NCBI GenBank assembly: GCA_028279895.1
Contig: JANQMY010000357.1
Location: 1 to 52,351, forward strand
Length of the DNA stretch: 52,351 bases
Direction: 5' to 3'
From: Alphaproteobacteria bacterium
GTDB taxonomy: Bacteria > Pseudomonadota > Alphaproteobacteria > JANQMY01
This document shows positions 15,770-23,929 of the stretch, one piece after another. Each line of letters starts with the position of its first letter. The stretch's first letter is position 1. A model generated the notes under the pieces. That model saw nothing but the letters and a program-made list of their open reading frames with translations, made no database searches and was not told the DNA's origin. The position numbers and the translations under genes were made by a program.

Positions 15770-16174
15770 GATGTCTCCTTTCGGGTTGCTCAGTCGATTC
15801 ATTCCGGCTGATGGAGCCGCCCCAAACGGATCGTTAAGAGAGAAGATCAATGGCTAACACGGGCCTTTGCTAAGGCGGTTTGCCGCAAGCAAAGGTTTGG
15901 CGCGGGCCGCCATTGATCTTTGAGCGAGGTCCGTCATGCTCCATCCATAGCTGCCGGACTGAATTGGCCGGGGCAAGCTGGAGAGCTCAGCGGACCTATC
16001 AATTCTAATAGTATCGATACTGATAATATCAAAATTGCCAGCTATCGCTGCAAATGGCGCTGGGCTAGCCTCGCTTCCATCATCCGCACAGAAGAAGTTC
16101 TGATGCTTTTCGGCCCGCTGCCCGCAAAACGCGCTGTTCCCAGCCCGCCAGTCTTTCAAAAAAGGGTAGCTCTT
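15770..16174. promoter_or_regulatory. Divergent region upstream of the coupling-protein gene with palindrome at 16010-16021
   Basis: About 405 bases without a clear gene, if the coupling protein starts at 16175. The frame is open back to 15920, but that stretch lacks family similarity. AGTATCGATACT at 16010-16021 is a perfect palindrome flanked by A+T-rich DNA (AATTCTAAT, GATAATATCAAAATTG), which would suit an operator over a promoter. Nothing else stands out. Confidence 0.4.
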
Positions 16175-17860
16175 ATGGTCAGCCGTTTCTTTCCGGCCAA
16201 ATTTCCACGATCAAGTTTTCAGATTGGCGCCAAAGATCTGTTTTTGAACAGCCGCGCCTTTCTGCTGCTTAGCCTGGTCACAGTGCCGCTTTTCGCTGTT
16301 GTGGTTTCCACATTAGCGCTTTCTGCGCTCGTCCAATTTGGCGGGTTCACTATGTCGGCGATTGGCTATTTGCTCTACGCCGTTCTTTTCTTTGTCGCCG
16401 CCCAGGTCTTTTTCCTCAGCGCCACAGGCCATTGGGGTGATTATCTCGCCTGGCTGCTCACGCGATGGGCGGCATTCAAAGATCGCTTCAAAAGCATCAC
16501 AACAGATGTGCATCTGGCTGCGCAGCGCATTGGCACCTCAAGCTGCAATGGGTTCTTCCTCACCATGCAACCAGCCTCAATCATCACGAAGTTCAAGCCG
16601 CGCCGGATCAGCTTTCAGGATGACCGGCATGTCACCATGATCGCCGGGAGCCGCGCCGGTAAGGGCAGAGACTTCCTTATGCCTAATTTGGCTCACAGAT
16701 CAGGTTCGGTGATTGCCTATGACCCAAGCGGCGAGCTCGTAAAGGAAACAGCGGAGTACCGCGAAAAGGTTTTGGGCCAGAAAGTCATCGTTCTTGATCC
16801 CTTTGGCGTCACTGACCGCCAGAGCGATACCTGGAACCCTATGGCAGAGATAGATTTCGATAATGATCCTTTCGCGTTTGATAAATGTCATCTCCTTGCC
16901 GAAAGCCTCCATTTTGAAAAGACACCCGATCCATTCTGGATGCATGCGCCGCGCAAGATGCTTGCAAGTCTGATCGGATATGTCGGCACCTGCTCGATCC
17001 GCGAGAACTGCCATTTGGGGATGGTACGCGACCTTCTCATGAGCTCTGAGCCTGCGGCTCTTTGGACGGCGCTTTCGCAAAATGAAGCGTTGGGCGGCGT
17101 TCTAAAGCGCTTCGGAGAAGCCAATGAACACAGACATAAAGATGAACTGAACTCGACCATGGAACTCGCGCGCACAGCGATGAAATGGCTGGATTCTCCC
17201 TTGATGTCAGAATTTACAAGCGCCAGCACCTTCTCCATGAAGGAACTTAAAGAGGATAAGGTCACGATCTATATCGTCATGCCCGCCGCTATGGGGCAAA
17301 CCTATGCGGCCTGGCTGCGTATGCTCTTCAATGCCGCGTTCGACACGATGCAGGACACGAGCATTCCTAAGCCCCAACAAGACGTTCTATTCGCCATCGA
17401 CGAATTCCCGATTTTGGGCCACATGGAACGGATCAAGCGCGCCGCCGGTGAAGCCGCAAAATTTGGCGTCAAGCTGTTCTTATGCGCGCAAGATATCAGT
17501 CAGCTTAAAGAGCATTACGGCAATGCATGGGAGACCTTTATCGCCAATTCCGGTCTCCTCATCATGTTTGCCAATAATGATTTGGAAACTCAGCAATACC
17601 TCTCCAGCCGTCTTGGTAAAGAGTATTACAAGAAAATCTCGACGAGTACTGGCTCCAACTCGAGCATGACCAGCAGCGGTAGTTCGAAATCAAGCTCCAG
17701 TAGTTATGAGCTCCGCGATATCGCGCGGCCAGAACAAACCGCCTGGCAAGCAAGTAGGCAATCGGGTGATGCATTCTTTTTCATTCCCGGCATGAAGCCG
17801 ATGCGCCTGCCGCGCGCCAGCTACGATCAATGGAACATGCTGGACATGGAAAAGAACTAG
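16175..17860 (+). CDS. VirD4/TraG-type coupling protein (T4CP)
   Basis: A 561-residue membrane ATPase that would link the relaxosome to a type IV secretion channel. Two N-terminal membrane helices are visible (FLLLSLVTVPLFAVVVSTLA and IGYLLYAVLFFVAAQVFFLS). The Walker A motif GSRAGKGR is at residues 158-165 and the Walker B FAIDEFPILG at about 407-416 (D409-E410). Further family marks are IAYDPSGELVKETAEYR, VLDPFGV, WNPMAEI, and FLCAQDISQLKEHYG near the C-terminus. A serine-rich stretch (SSMTSSGSSKSSSSS) precedes the end. ATG 16175, behind AAAGGG, gives a normal N-terminus; the open frame starts at 15920. No VirB genes are nearby, so the element would borrow another element's channel. A small frame follows directly behind its stop. 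Confidence 0.9.
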   Translation: MVSRFFPAKFPRSSFQIGAKDLFLNSRAFLLLSLVTVPLFAVVVSTLALSALVQFGGFTMSAIGYLLYAVLFFVAAQVFFLSATGHWGDYLAWLLTRWAAFKDRFKSITTDVHLAAQRIGTSSCNGFFLTMQPASIITKFKPRRISFQDDRHVTMIAGSRAGKGRDFLMPNLAHRSGSVIAYDPSGELVKETAEYREKVLGQKVIVLDPFGVTDRQSDTWNPMAEIDFDNDPFAFDKCHLLAESLHFEKTPDPFWMHAPRKMLASLIGYVGTCSIRENCHLGMVRDLLMSSEPAALWTALSQNEALGGVLKRFGEANEHRHKDELNSTMELARTAMKWLDSPLMSEFTSASTFSMKELKEDKVTIYIVMPAAMGQTYAAWLRMLFNAAFDTMQDTSIPKPQQDVLFAIDEFPILGHMERIKRAAGEAAKFGVKLFLCAQDISQLKEHYGNAWETFIANSGLLIMFANNDLETQQYLSSRLGKEYYKKISTSTGSNSSMTSSGSSKSSSSSYELRDIARPEQTAWQASRQSGDAFFFIPGMKPMRLPRASYDQWNMLDMEKN

Positions 17861-17872
17861 GAGGATACAGCA

Positions 17873-18148
17873 ATTAAGAAGCCATTCAATGCGACGAGCC
17901 AGCAAACCTATGCCGAGCGGAAAGAGGATCTGGAAGCGCATGCGAAGAAAATCGAAGAATTCTTACGCAAGCCGCCCAAGCCTGGGCAGTTCTTCCAGCC
18001 GAGCGGCACAATCAGGCCACAAAGCCATTCCTTTGTTCACGACGTGCTTATCCAGAAACGCTTCGACATCAAGGAAGAACTCAAGCAGATCCGTGAGCAG
18101 ATGGAGAAAAGGCAGTCGCAAGAACGAGTTAAGGCAAAAACGCTATAG
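17873..18148 (+). CDS. Small coiled-coil protein with an apparent AUU start, behind the coupling-protein gene
   Basis: This frame has no ATG, GTG or TTG at its beginning. It starts directly after the in-frame stop of the T4CP gene (TAG 17858-17860). AGGAGG (17859-17864) is followed after eight bases by ATT (17873), then 91 codons to TAG (18146-18148). The product begins IKKPFNATSQQTYAERKEDL and ends in a charged helix (RFDIKEELKQIREQMEKRQ) likely to be a coiled coil. Codon pattern and hydrophilic helical character look like a real protein. Either AUU initiates, as known for infC, or the stop is read through to extend the coupling protein, or a base differs in this copy. Function unknown. Partner of the T4CP is plausible from position. 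Confidence 0.6.
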   Translation: MKKPFNATSQQTYAERKEDLEAHAKKIEEFLRKPPKPGQFFQPSGTIRPQSHSFVHDVLIQKRFDIKEELKQIREQMEKRQSQERVKAKTL

Positions 18149-18209
18149 CTTACAAAGACAATACTTGCTGAGGTTCAACCCGACAGCGAAAACTGTCAAA
18201 GATCGACCA

Positions 18210-18437
18210 CTAGCTAAGCGTCGCTTGTCTACCTGCAGCTTTGCAAGAATGTTTATATCTGATTTCAAGCTCATGACCATACAAAGTATCAATCCGCGCA
18301 CCATCAGATGTGTGAACTCCATCCGGCGAATCGAACTCTCGAACTTTCTGCTTCATCGCTGACGTTAGATCAATTGCTGCCTTTCTCAAAATCCCAGCAG
18401 CTTCCCGGTCAATTGTTTTCTGTGCTTTTGACACCAT
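18210..18437 (-). CDS. Short hypothetical protein
   Basis: A 75-residue protein beginning MVSKAQKTIDREAAGILRKA and continuing with ITLYGHELEIRY-like strands (actual text DTLYGHELEIRYKHSC). ATG 18437 is chosen because AAGGAG lies six bases upstream. The earlier ATG at 18461 lacks such a site. The helical, basic first half could bind nucleic acid, but no family is recognised. It lies 48 bases downstream of the membrane-protein gene at 18486-19910 on the same strand and may be its own transcript. Confidence 0.55.
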   Translation of the reverse strand: MVSKAQKTIDREAAGILRKAAIDLTSAMKQKVREFDSPDGVHTSDGARIDTLYGHELEIRYKHSCKAAGRQATLS

Positions 18438-18485
18438 TATAGACTCCTTTGTTTTTACCATATTAACACAGAGAACGAGTGATAG

Positions 18486-19910
18486 TCAATTTATTTCGTA
18501 TACTGACAAATTTGACCATGACAACTTACCATGGACGTCTGCGTCGTATCTTTCTGGCTCCTTGTTTGGCTCTTGAACGTAGAATACCAAGCCGCCGTGA
18601 TTTAGATTTGCAATAGAGTTAGGAATTTTCAACGTCTTGTTTTTACCAATCACATACTTGTCGGCGTTTGGTATATGTAATTTTATGAACTCTCTATGTG
18701 ATAGCGCCAAGATACTAGATACATCTGGACCAGCATACTTCGTAAACGTCTCAGCCACATCAGATCGTTGAGGAAATAGTCTTTTGAAGAGCTTAAGCAC
18801 GCGCTCTCGATCAGGAAAAATCTGAAAGATGGTTATAAGCAAAGCGGCACCAACATTGACTATCAAATACCGTTCGCCTTCGGATTTTTTCTGATTATTG
18901 AACTTATAGATTCGGTACTCCATAGCTAAGCCAACCAGATCTGCTGAATTAAACGGGTCTGGTAAATACTGGAAACTTCTCAGTATGGAAACATAGGATA
19001 TCTTCTCCGACATTGCTCTTAACTGCCACGCAAGTTCTAACAGGTCACGACAAACAAAGGCATATTGAGAAAAATCTTCGTTGTTGATGAGATCATCTCT
19101 CGTATCTGGGGCAAGCAATGGAATTATGTTCTTCTCCGCATTTGGTCCAAACATCTCCTCTTTGAGTATCGCATGTGAAAATGGATGTTCTGCCAGTTGC
19201 TCAAGGGCCCGAGCAGATTGTTCCAATAGCTCCCCCATTTCCAATAGAGTTTTGTTTACTTCGGGCAACTCTTCTTTGAGACGCCGCTCAATGTAGCCAG
19301 CAATATCATCTTCATCGCGAGCATCTTTAATCACCGAAGCGATAAGATCTGGATTTCCTAAAATTTGTTCAAGCAAGTATCTTTCCGTAAAGATTTTGCG
19401 CATAGCAGAACCAAACATTCGAAATCTTCTTGTCAGATACATGAAGTTCTTTTCAGAGAACGTTAGGATTGCAACTTCGCCTTGCCGGTCGATGTATTTT
19501 TGAGCGAGCCAGGCAGCTAGTAATCCGATTACGGCGACAATTGCAGAAGTGAGTAGACCAAGTTTAAAGGAAAGATAAGATCCGACATCTGATGGAGATT
19601 TGAATTCGAAAGACTCGCCTCTCGGCTGAGTCTCAATCAGTTCGACGTGACTGATAGCTAAGTATAGAAGGCCGATCACCACCCAAGCAAAGAAAACGGC
19701 AAGCGCAATCGGGTGATTGTTTTGTTGGTCCTTTTTGAGAAACCACTTGTTGACGAAAAAACTCGCGAGCGTCGCGGCTACTAACAGGCAAGCACCAACG
19801 AGTAGCCAAAAGGCAAGAAGCTCACTTGATGCATTCCCAATTGTTGAATTGACCAAGTCAATTGTAAGTTCACCAACTGACCTGGCCACACCTTCTTCCG
19901 TATCGTTCAT
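18486..19910 (-). CDS. Membrane-anchored protein of unknown family
   Basis: A 474-residue protein. Three hydrophobic helices are clear: about 33-53 (LAFWLLVGACLLVAATLASF), 67-86 (IALAVFFAWVVIGLLYLAI) and 115-135 (GLLTSAIVAVIGLLAAWLAQ). The remaining 330 residues are soluble and mainly helical, with acidic stretches (DARDEDDIAGYIERRLKEEL) and an aromatic C-terminal part (NHGGLVFYVQEP, DADVHGKLSWSNLSVYEIN). I recognise no family. The low G+C content, isolation and membrane-anchored layout resemble accessory defence effectors, an inference only. Upstream (19,911-20,160) is a non-coding gap with room for its promoter. Confidence 0.65.
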   Translation of the reverse strand: MNDTEEGVARSVGELTIDLVNSTIGNASSELLAFWLLVGACLLVAATLASFFVNKWFLKKDQQNNHPIALAVFFAWVVIGLLYLAISHVELIETQPRGESFEFKSPSDVGSYLSFKLGLLTSAIVAVIGLLAAWLAQKYIDRQGEVAILTFSEKNFMYLTRRFRMFGSAMRKIFTERYLLEQILGNPDLIASVIKDARDEDDIAGYIERRLKEELPEVNKTLLEMGELLEQSARALEQLAEHPFSHAILKEEMFGPNAEKNIIPLLAPDTRDDLINNEDFSQYAFVCRDLLELAWQLRAMSEKISYVSILRSFQYLPDPFNSADLVGLAMEYRIYKFNNQKKSEGERYLIVNVGAALLITIFQIFPDRERVLKLFKRLFPQRSDVAETFTKYAGPDVSSILALSHREFIKLHIPNADKYVIGKNKTLKIPNSIANLNHGGLVFYVQEPNKEPERYDADVHGKLSWSNLSVYEIN

Positions 19911-20237
19911 GAAGCCCCCCTTCCAAACGATGTTTGCTATGTCGTGGATTAATTCTTCTCAGCAGCTGTTGCGAGTCTAGCCACAATTTTTGATGGCCCT
20001 CGAATCCGTTTATTTATTCCAGGTTGTTGCCAAAATGTTGCAGTTTGGGGCTGTTTTTTGACGTTTCGATGACACCGCTCTGCCTAAGAATTGAGCACGA
20101 AATACCGCCCGACATTAAGCTATCAGTTTTGATATCTAGGCTTGGGTTGAAGGCCGGGATAAAAAGAAAGGCGCTGTGAAAGCGCCTTTAAGTCATGCCG
20201 TAATTGACCTGGACAGGTCGAAAATGTAGTCGGCGCG
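19911..20237. other. Non-coding gap, 327 bp, with a terminator near its right end
   Basis: No gene is seen. The left part must hold the promoter of the minus-strand membrane-protein gene. A hairpin at 20,167-20,189 is listed separately. The remaining sequence shows no repeat or frame of interest. Confidence 0.45.
20161..20189 (-). terminator. Rho-independent terminator of the small membrane-protein operon
   Basis: AAAGGCGCT (20,167-20,175) and AGCGCCTTT (20,181-20,189) pair exactly around a five-base loop. Read on the minus strand the stem is followed by CTTTTT (complement of 20,161-20,166). It lies 49 bases after the stop of the 105-residue membrane protein. Confidence 0.75.
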
Positions 20238-20555
20238 TTATTCACCGACTCCTGTGATCATAAGCAGAATTCCAAGAACAACAATGATACGCAGCGGGAG
20301 CCACAACAGAAAACGATTGGTGATCTCGCCCGATCCGGTAAAGAGCCAGTACCCAAGGCGCATAGGCAGGTAGTAGATGACCCCGGCGCCCGCTAAAGAG
20401 AAAAATAAAACAGCGATCATGCGGACATCGGCATGGATGACCGTTGCAGCGGCGTAAACCAAAAACAAAGCCACAAGGGTCAGACGTTCCCAGACATTTT
20501 GCGTGCGCTCTCTCGCTCTAAGGATGGAGTCATCACTCTCAACAACATACTTCAT
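20238..20555 (-). CDS. Small membrane protein, three predicted helices
   Basis: A 105-residue protein: a charged N-terminus (MKYVVESDDSILRARERTQN), then hydrophobic segments LTLVALFLVYAAATVI, MIAVLFFSLAGAGVIYYLP and LRIIVVLGILLMITGVG. No family is recognised. It follows the 92-residue membrane protein by 37 bases on the same strand and ends before a terminator, so the two form a small operon. Position near the resolvase and integrase suggests a function in the element, not in the host. Confidence 0.6.
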   Translation of the reverse strand: MKYVVESDDSILRARERTQNVWERLTLVALFLVYAAATVIHADVRMIAVLFFSLAGAGVIYYLPMRLGYWLFTGSGEITNRFLLWLPLRIIVVLGILLMITGVGE

Positions 20556-20592
20556 GATTTTTTTTAATCCTCGAACTTTTGGATAGCGTGGG

Positions 20593-20871
20593 CTATGCGG
20601 AAGCTTTTGCTCTGCTATTCATCCGCACCAGCCCAACAATAAACATGAGACCGCCAATGGATATTCCGGCGATGGAGACGATCCGCATGATCATGATGGC
20701 ATTCATCATATCTTCTAGTTCCTTTTGGGCTTGCCCGCCGGTTAACGCTGCCATTGGACCAAGCACCATCATTTGAGAATTAAGCGCGTCCGCGCGCGGC
20801 TGGACGACACCAAAGAGGAAGACAATCGAAAGCACAGCCAAGAGACCGCCGACAATCATGAGAACACGCAT
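20593..20871 (-). CDS. Small membrane protein, two predicted helices
   Basis: A 92-residue protein with an N-terminal hydrophobic segment (VLMIVGGLLAVLSIVFLFGV) and a C-terminal one (MIMRIVSIAGISIGGLMFIV), joined by a polar loop with QAQKELEDMMNAI. The start is ATG 20871. It is the first gene of a two-gene minus-strand unit with the 105-residue membrane protein. No homology is recognised. Confidence 0.6.
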   Translation of the reverse strand: MRVLMIVGGLLAVLSIVFLFGVVQPRADALNSQMMVLGPMAALTGGQAQKELEDMMNAIMIMRIVSIAGISIGGLMFIVGLVRMNSRAKASA

Positions 20872-21074
20872 ATGAGAAATTCCTATCGCTCGAATGTGAC
20901 CCGCGCGAGCCGGCGAAACTTACCCCCTGGAAAAAGGTTCCCTTACAAAGCAATTTCTGGCGCTTCTCAAAATAGACGCGAATACTGGATTTTTTGGTGA
21001 TCGGTAAGCGTAGCGAAAAAAGGAACCCTTTCTGCGTGTCAATCACTTCGTAAACACTTGATAAGGAGTAGCGT

Positions 21075-21566
21075 GTGCTTGTCGGGTATGCCCGCGTCTC
21101 AACAACAGATCAGAATCTGGATCTGCAACTGGATGCTTTGCAGGCGGCTGGATGCGCGCAGATTTTTCATGATGAAGGAATATCGGGCGCAACGCGGAGG
21201 CGCCCAGGATTGGACCGCGCGCTTGGCACGCTCAAACAAGGCGATGTGCTTGTTGTTTGGAAGTTAGATCGCCTGGGCCGCTCAATGCGTCATTTGATTT
21301 CGATTACCTCAACACTGGAAGAACAGGGGATTGGCTTTTGTTCGGTGTCCGACGCTATCGACACATCTACGCCCGGCGGTAAGCTCTACTTTCATCTGAT
21401 GGGCGCTTTTGCAGAGTTTGAGCGTAACCTCATCAGTGAGCGCACCAAGGCCGGGATGGCCGCAGCAAAAGCGCGCGGTGTCAAACTCGGAAGGCCAAAA
21501 AAGACGGTATCAGCCAAACCAAGGGCCCGCCTCGCTTTTGAGAAAGTAAGATCAATAGAGCGCTAA
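21075..21566 (+). CDS. Serine recombinase of the resolvase/invertase family, short C-terminus
   Basis: A 163-residue protein with the full catalytic domain: MLVGYARVSTTDQNLDLQLD (catalytic Ser in RVST), IFHDEGISGATRRRPGLDRA, VVWKLDRLGRSMRHLI and the helix FAEFERNLISERTKAGMAAA. It stops shortly after GRPKKTV, so the C-terminal helix-turn-helix of ordinary resolvases (180-200 residues) is mostly absent. It might be truncated or need a partner for DNA binding. The start is GTG 21075 with AAGGAG at 21063-21068. It could resolve multimers or invert DNA. A perfect palindrome lies 41 bases downstream. Confidence 0.85.
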   Translation: MLVGYARVSTTDQNLDLQLDALQAAGCAQIFHDEGISGATRRRPGLDRALGTLKQGDVLVVWKLDRLGRSMRHLISITSTLEEQGIGFCSVSDAIDTSTPGGKLYFHLMGAFAEFERNLISERTKAGMAAAKARGVKLGRPKKTVSAKPRARLAFEKVRSIER

Positions 21567-21606
21567 CGCATGTAAGCCCCATTTCACTAGGTCTGATGCG
21601 ATATAT

Positions 21607-21620
21607 TTCCGTATACGGAA
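21607..21620. promoter_or_regulatory. Perfect 14 bp palindrome TTCCGTATACGGAA
   Basis: The palindrome at 21607-21620 is followed about 20 bases on by a partial copy (TCGTATATCCG, 21641-21651). A related word (TCTGTATACGA) occurs at the left end near 1354, next to AGGTAAAAT, which also appears here on the other strand. Recombinase binding or operator function are both possible. It sits between the resolvase and the 96-residue gene. Confidence 0.4.
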
Positions 21621-21751
21621 CTATTTTCTTGCATTTTACCTCGTATATCCGTTACAAATGTTCTTGTTATGTTCTTTTTTGTCTTTGTAAAGATGATTTA
21701 AAAAGAGAACAAAAGAAATCCCTGAACACTTGACCGAAAGGAGGTTGCTGC

Positions 21752-22042
21752 ATGTCTGCGCAACAAGAAGAGACGTTGCTTGAGTTATCACTGATAGATG
21801 GGCTTGAGCGCGTGACAAAACCGAATGAGCCGCCGCGCTACAGCTTTGATGTTGAAAAATATTTTGAGCAAGCCAAAGACTTTGACTTAACGGAAGAACA
21901 AAAGATTGAGTTGTTGACGATCCTTTGGGACATCATGATGCGCTTTGTCGAGCTTGGATTTGCCATCGATTCTGTCTCGCTTCTTGAGGATAAAACCCTT
22001 GAAGACTCTGGCGTAGAAGAGATCATTGTGGTAGAAGAATAG
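21752..22042 (+). CDS. Small acidic protein preceding the large serine recombinase
   Basis: A 96-residue strongly acidic protein (YFEQAKDFDLTEEQKIELLT, then ILWDIMMRFVELGFAIDSV), helical in the centre, ending in EEIIVVEE. ATG 21752 has an excellent ribosome site (AAAGGAGG). The recombinase gene starts 33 bases later, so they are probably cotranscribed. Genes like this commonly precede such recombinases in alphaproteobacterial islands, from memory. A role as recombination-directionality or regulatory factor is possible but not shown. Confidence 0.65.
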   Translation: MSAQQEETLLELSLIDGLERVTKPNEPPRYSFDVEKYFEQAKDFDLTEEQKIELLTILWDIMMRFVELGFAIDSVSLLEDKTLEDSGVEEIIVVEE

Positions 22043-22075
22043 ATATAATCAGTATAGTGAGTAAATGAGTATGCC

Positions 22076-23731
22076 ATGCCCCTGATGTTAGAGAAAAGTG
22101 AAACCCACAAAGCAAGCCGCGCAGTGATTTATGCGCGTGTATCCTCCACCAAGCAAACCACACGCGGGGATGGCCTGAACTCACAAATTACGCGCTGCCG
22201 TGAATACGCCAAATACAAGGGCTATGAGATCGTAGAGGTCTTCCAGGATGATAGCTCCGGCTCCTTGACCGAGCGCCCTGGCATGCAGGCGCTTTTGAAG
22301 TTTCTTCGCTCTAAACGAAGCGATCCCCATGTCGTTATTATTGATGATATCAGCCGCCTCGCGCGCGGCATTGAAGCGCATCTTGCGTTGCGCTCTGCCA
22401 TTAGCGGCGCGGGCGGCTTATTAGAAAGCCCCTCCATTGAGTTTGGAGAAGACTCCGACTCTCAGCTTGTCGAGAACCTGCTTGCCGCTGTCTCCCAGCA
22501 TCAACGCCAGAAGAACGGTGAGCAGACAAAAAACCGCATGATCGCCCGCGCCTCAAACGGCTATTGGGTGTTTCATGCGCCTCTGGGCTACAAGTTCGAA
22601 AAAGTGGGCGGGCATTCAAAACTACTGGTGCGACATGAGCCAATGGCCTCAGCCATCCGGCAAGCCCTAGAGGGCTTCGCATCAGGCCGGTTTGAAACCC
22701 AGGCCGAGGTTCTAAGATTTTTTGAATCGCTGCCGCATTTTCCAAGAGACTCTCGCGGTATCATTCGGCATCAACGCATAAGAGACATTCTCACCAATCC
22801 GATCTATGCCGGTATGGTTGAAATACCCAATTGGAATATCCCGCGCCGCGAAGGGCATCATGAAGCACTGATCTCTTATCAGGACTTTCTCAAAATACAG
22901 GAGCGTCTCACCAACAAAGCGAAAGTGCCGGTGCGCAAGAATGTCGCTGAGGACTTTCCGCTCCGCGGCTTTGTCACCTGCGGTGATTGTGGAACCATTC
23001 TGACCTCCTGTTGGGCCAAGGGCCGCACACGTAAGTATCCCTATTATCATTGCCCCACCAAAGGCTGTGAGAGCTACGGCAAATCTATACGCCGGGACGT
23101 GCTAGAGGGTGAGTTTGAAGCGCTGCTGGGCCAGCTCAGCCCCTCCCGTAATCTCTATGAGATTGCCTACTCCATGTTCAAAGACGCTTGGGACCAACAG
23201 CTCACATTCCTCAAGGCGCAAATCCAGGAAATGGAGAAGAAAAGATCTGAGCTGGATGCTCAAATCACCCAGCTCCTCGACCGGATCGTTCAGGCGACCA
23301 GCAACGCTGTCATAAGCGCCTATGAGAGCCGTATCCAGCAACTGGAGGCTGATAAGCTATTGCTTGAAGAGAAAATCAAAAGTGCAGGCAAACCGCAAAA
23401 GCCCTTTGAAGAGTCTTTTAGAACCGCTATGCAGTTCCTCTCAAACCCAGCAAAACTCTGGCATTCAGGCAATCTAGGCCACAAGAAAACGGTCCTCAAA
23501 CTGACCTTTGCCGACCGTCTTCCTTACACCCGCAATAAGGGATTTAGAACCGCCCGGCCAAGCCTGCCTTTCCAGGTAATTCAAGAGCTTAAGGAGAGTT
23601 TGGAAGGCGATTTTGCTTCCAAAGGTAATATGGCGCGCCGGGGAAGATTCGAACTCCCGACCCCCAGATTCGTAGTCTGGTGCTCTATCCAGCTGAGCTA
23701 CCGGCGCTTGGTTTGCCGTCTCGGTCTATGA
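22076..23731 (+). CDS. Large serine recombinase (integrase of the element), C-terminus encoded by antisense tRNA-Arg
   Basis: A 551-residue site-specific recombinase. The catalytic domain is AVIYARVSSTKQTTRGDG (Ser at about 23) with DDSSGSLTERPGM and DDISRLARGI. A recombinase domain follows with LGYKFEK and RDILTNPIYAGMV. The zinc ribbon has C302, C305, C326 and C331 (TCGDCG, HCPTKGC). A coiled coil lies at about 370-440. Such enzymes integrate and, with a helper protein, excise DNA between attachment sites. From about codon 519 the frame runs through the tRNA-Arg gene on the opposite strand, so the last 33 residues depend on the insertion site. The free form of the element would encode a different tail. 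It is preceded by the 96-residue gene. Confidence 0.9.
   Translation: MPLMLEKSETHKASRAVIYARVSSTKQTTRGDGLNSQITRCREYAKYKGYEIVEVFQDDSSGSLTERPGMQALLKFLRSKRSDPHVVIIDDISRLARGIEAHLALRSAISGAGGLLESPSIEFGEDSDSQLVENLLAAVSQHQRQKNGEQTKNRMIARASNGYWVFHAPLGYKFEKVGGHSKLLVRHEPMASAIRQALEGFASGRFETQAEVLRFFESLPHFPRDSRGIIRHQRIRDILTNPIYAGMVEIPNWNIPRREGHHEALISYQDFLKIQERLTNKAKVPVRKNVAEDFPLRGFVTCGDCGTILTSCWAKGRTRKYPYYHCPTKGCESYGKSIRRDVLEGEFEALLGQLSPSRNLYEIAYSMFKDAWDQQLTFLKAQIQEMEKKRSELDAQITQLLDRIVQATSNAVISAYESRIQQLEADKLLLEEKIKSAGKPQKPFEESFRTAMQFLSNPAKLWHSGNLGHKKTVLKLTFADRLPYTRNKGFRTARPSLPFQVIQELKESLEGDFASKGNMARRGRFELPTPRFVVWCSIQLSYRRLVCRLGL
23631..23707 (-). tRNA. tRNA-Arg (anticodon ACG), CCA encoded; insertion target
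   Basis: On the minus strand a complete cloverleaf folds. The acceptor is GCGCCGG/CCGGCGC, the D stem GCTC/GAGC, the anticodon stem CCAGA/TCTGG with loop CTACGAA (anticodon ACG), and the T arm GGGAG-TTCGAAT-CTTCC. A G then precedes the encoded CCA (23,631-23,633). The mobile element lies on its 3' side, so the gene is the right-hand attachment region and remains intact. ACG reads CGU and, once deaminated to inosine, CGC and CGA. Confidence 0.95.
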
Positions 23732-23929
23732 CCCGAAAGGCGAGGCCGCCCGAGGGGCCGCCTTGAAAGCGCGCGACATTAACGAGAAGCTTTGCCGATG
23801 GCAAGCGCCCCAAGCAACATCCCCGCCCCCTTTGCGCGGATTCGACCAATTTGCGTCATCCCCCAAGGTCTGTAAGATTTGCTCGGGATTTCACACCGAC
23901 ATCGGTAAATTGAGGGGCTAAGAGGCGCC

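Noticed and set aside
17889..18362. A 157-residue frame across the AUU-start gene.
   Set aside because: Very Ser/Arg/Lys-rich out-of-frame translation; the frame from 17873 gives a far more natural protein with an ideal ribosome site.
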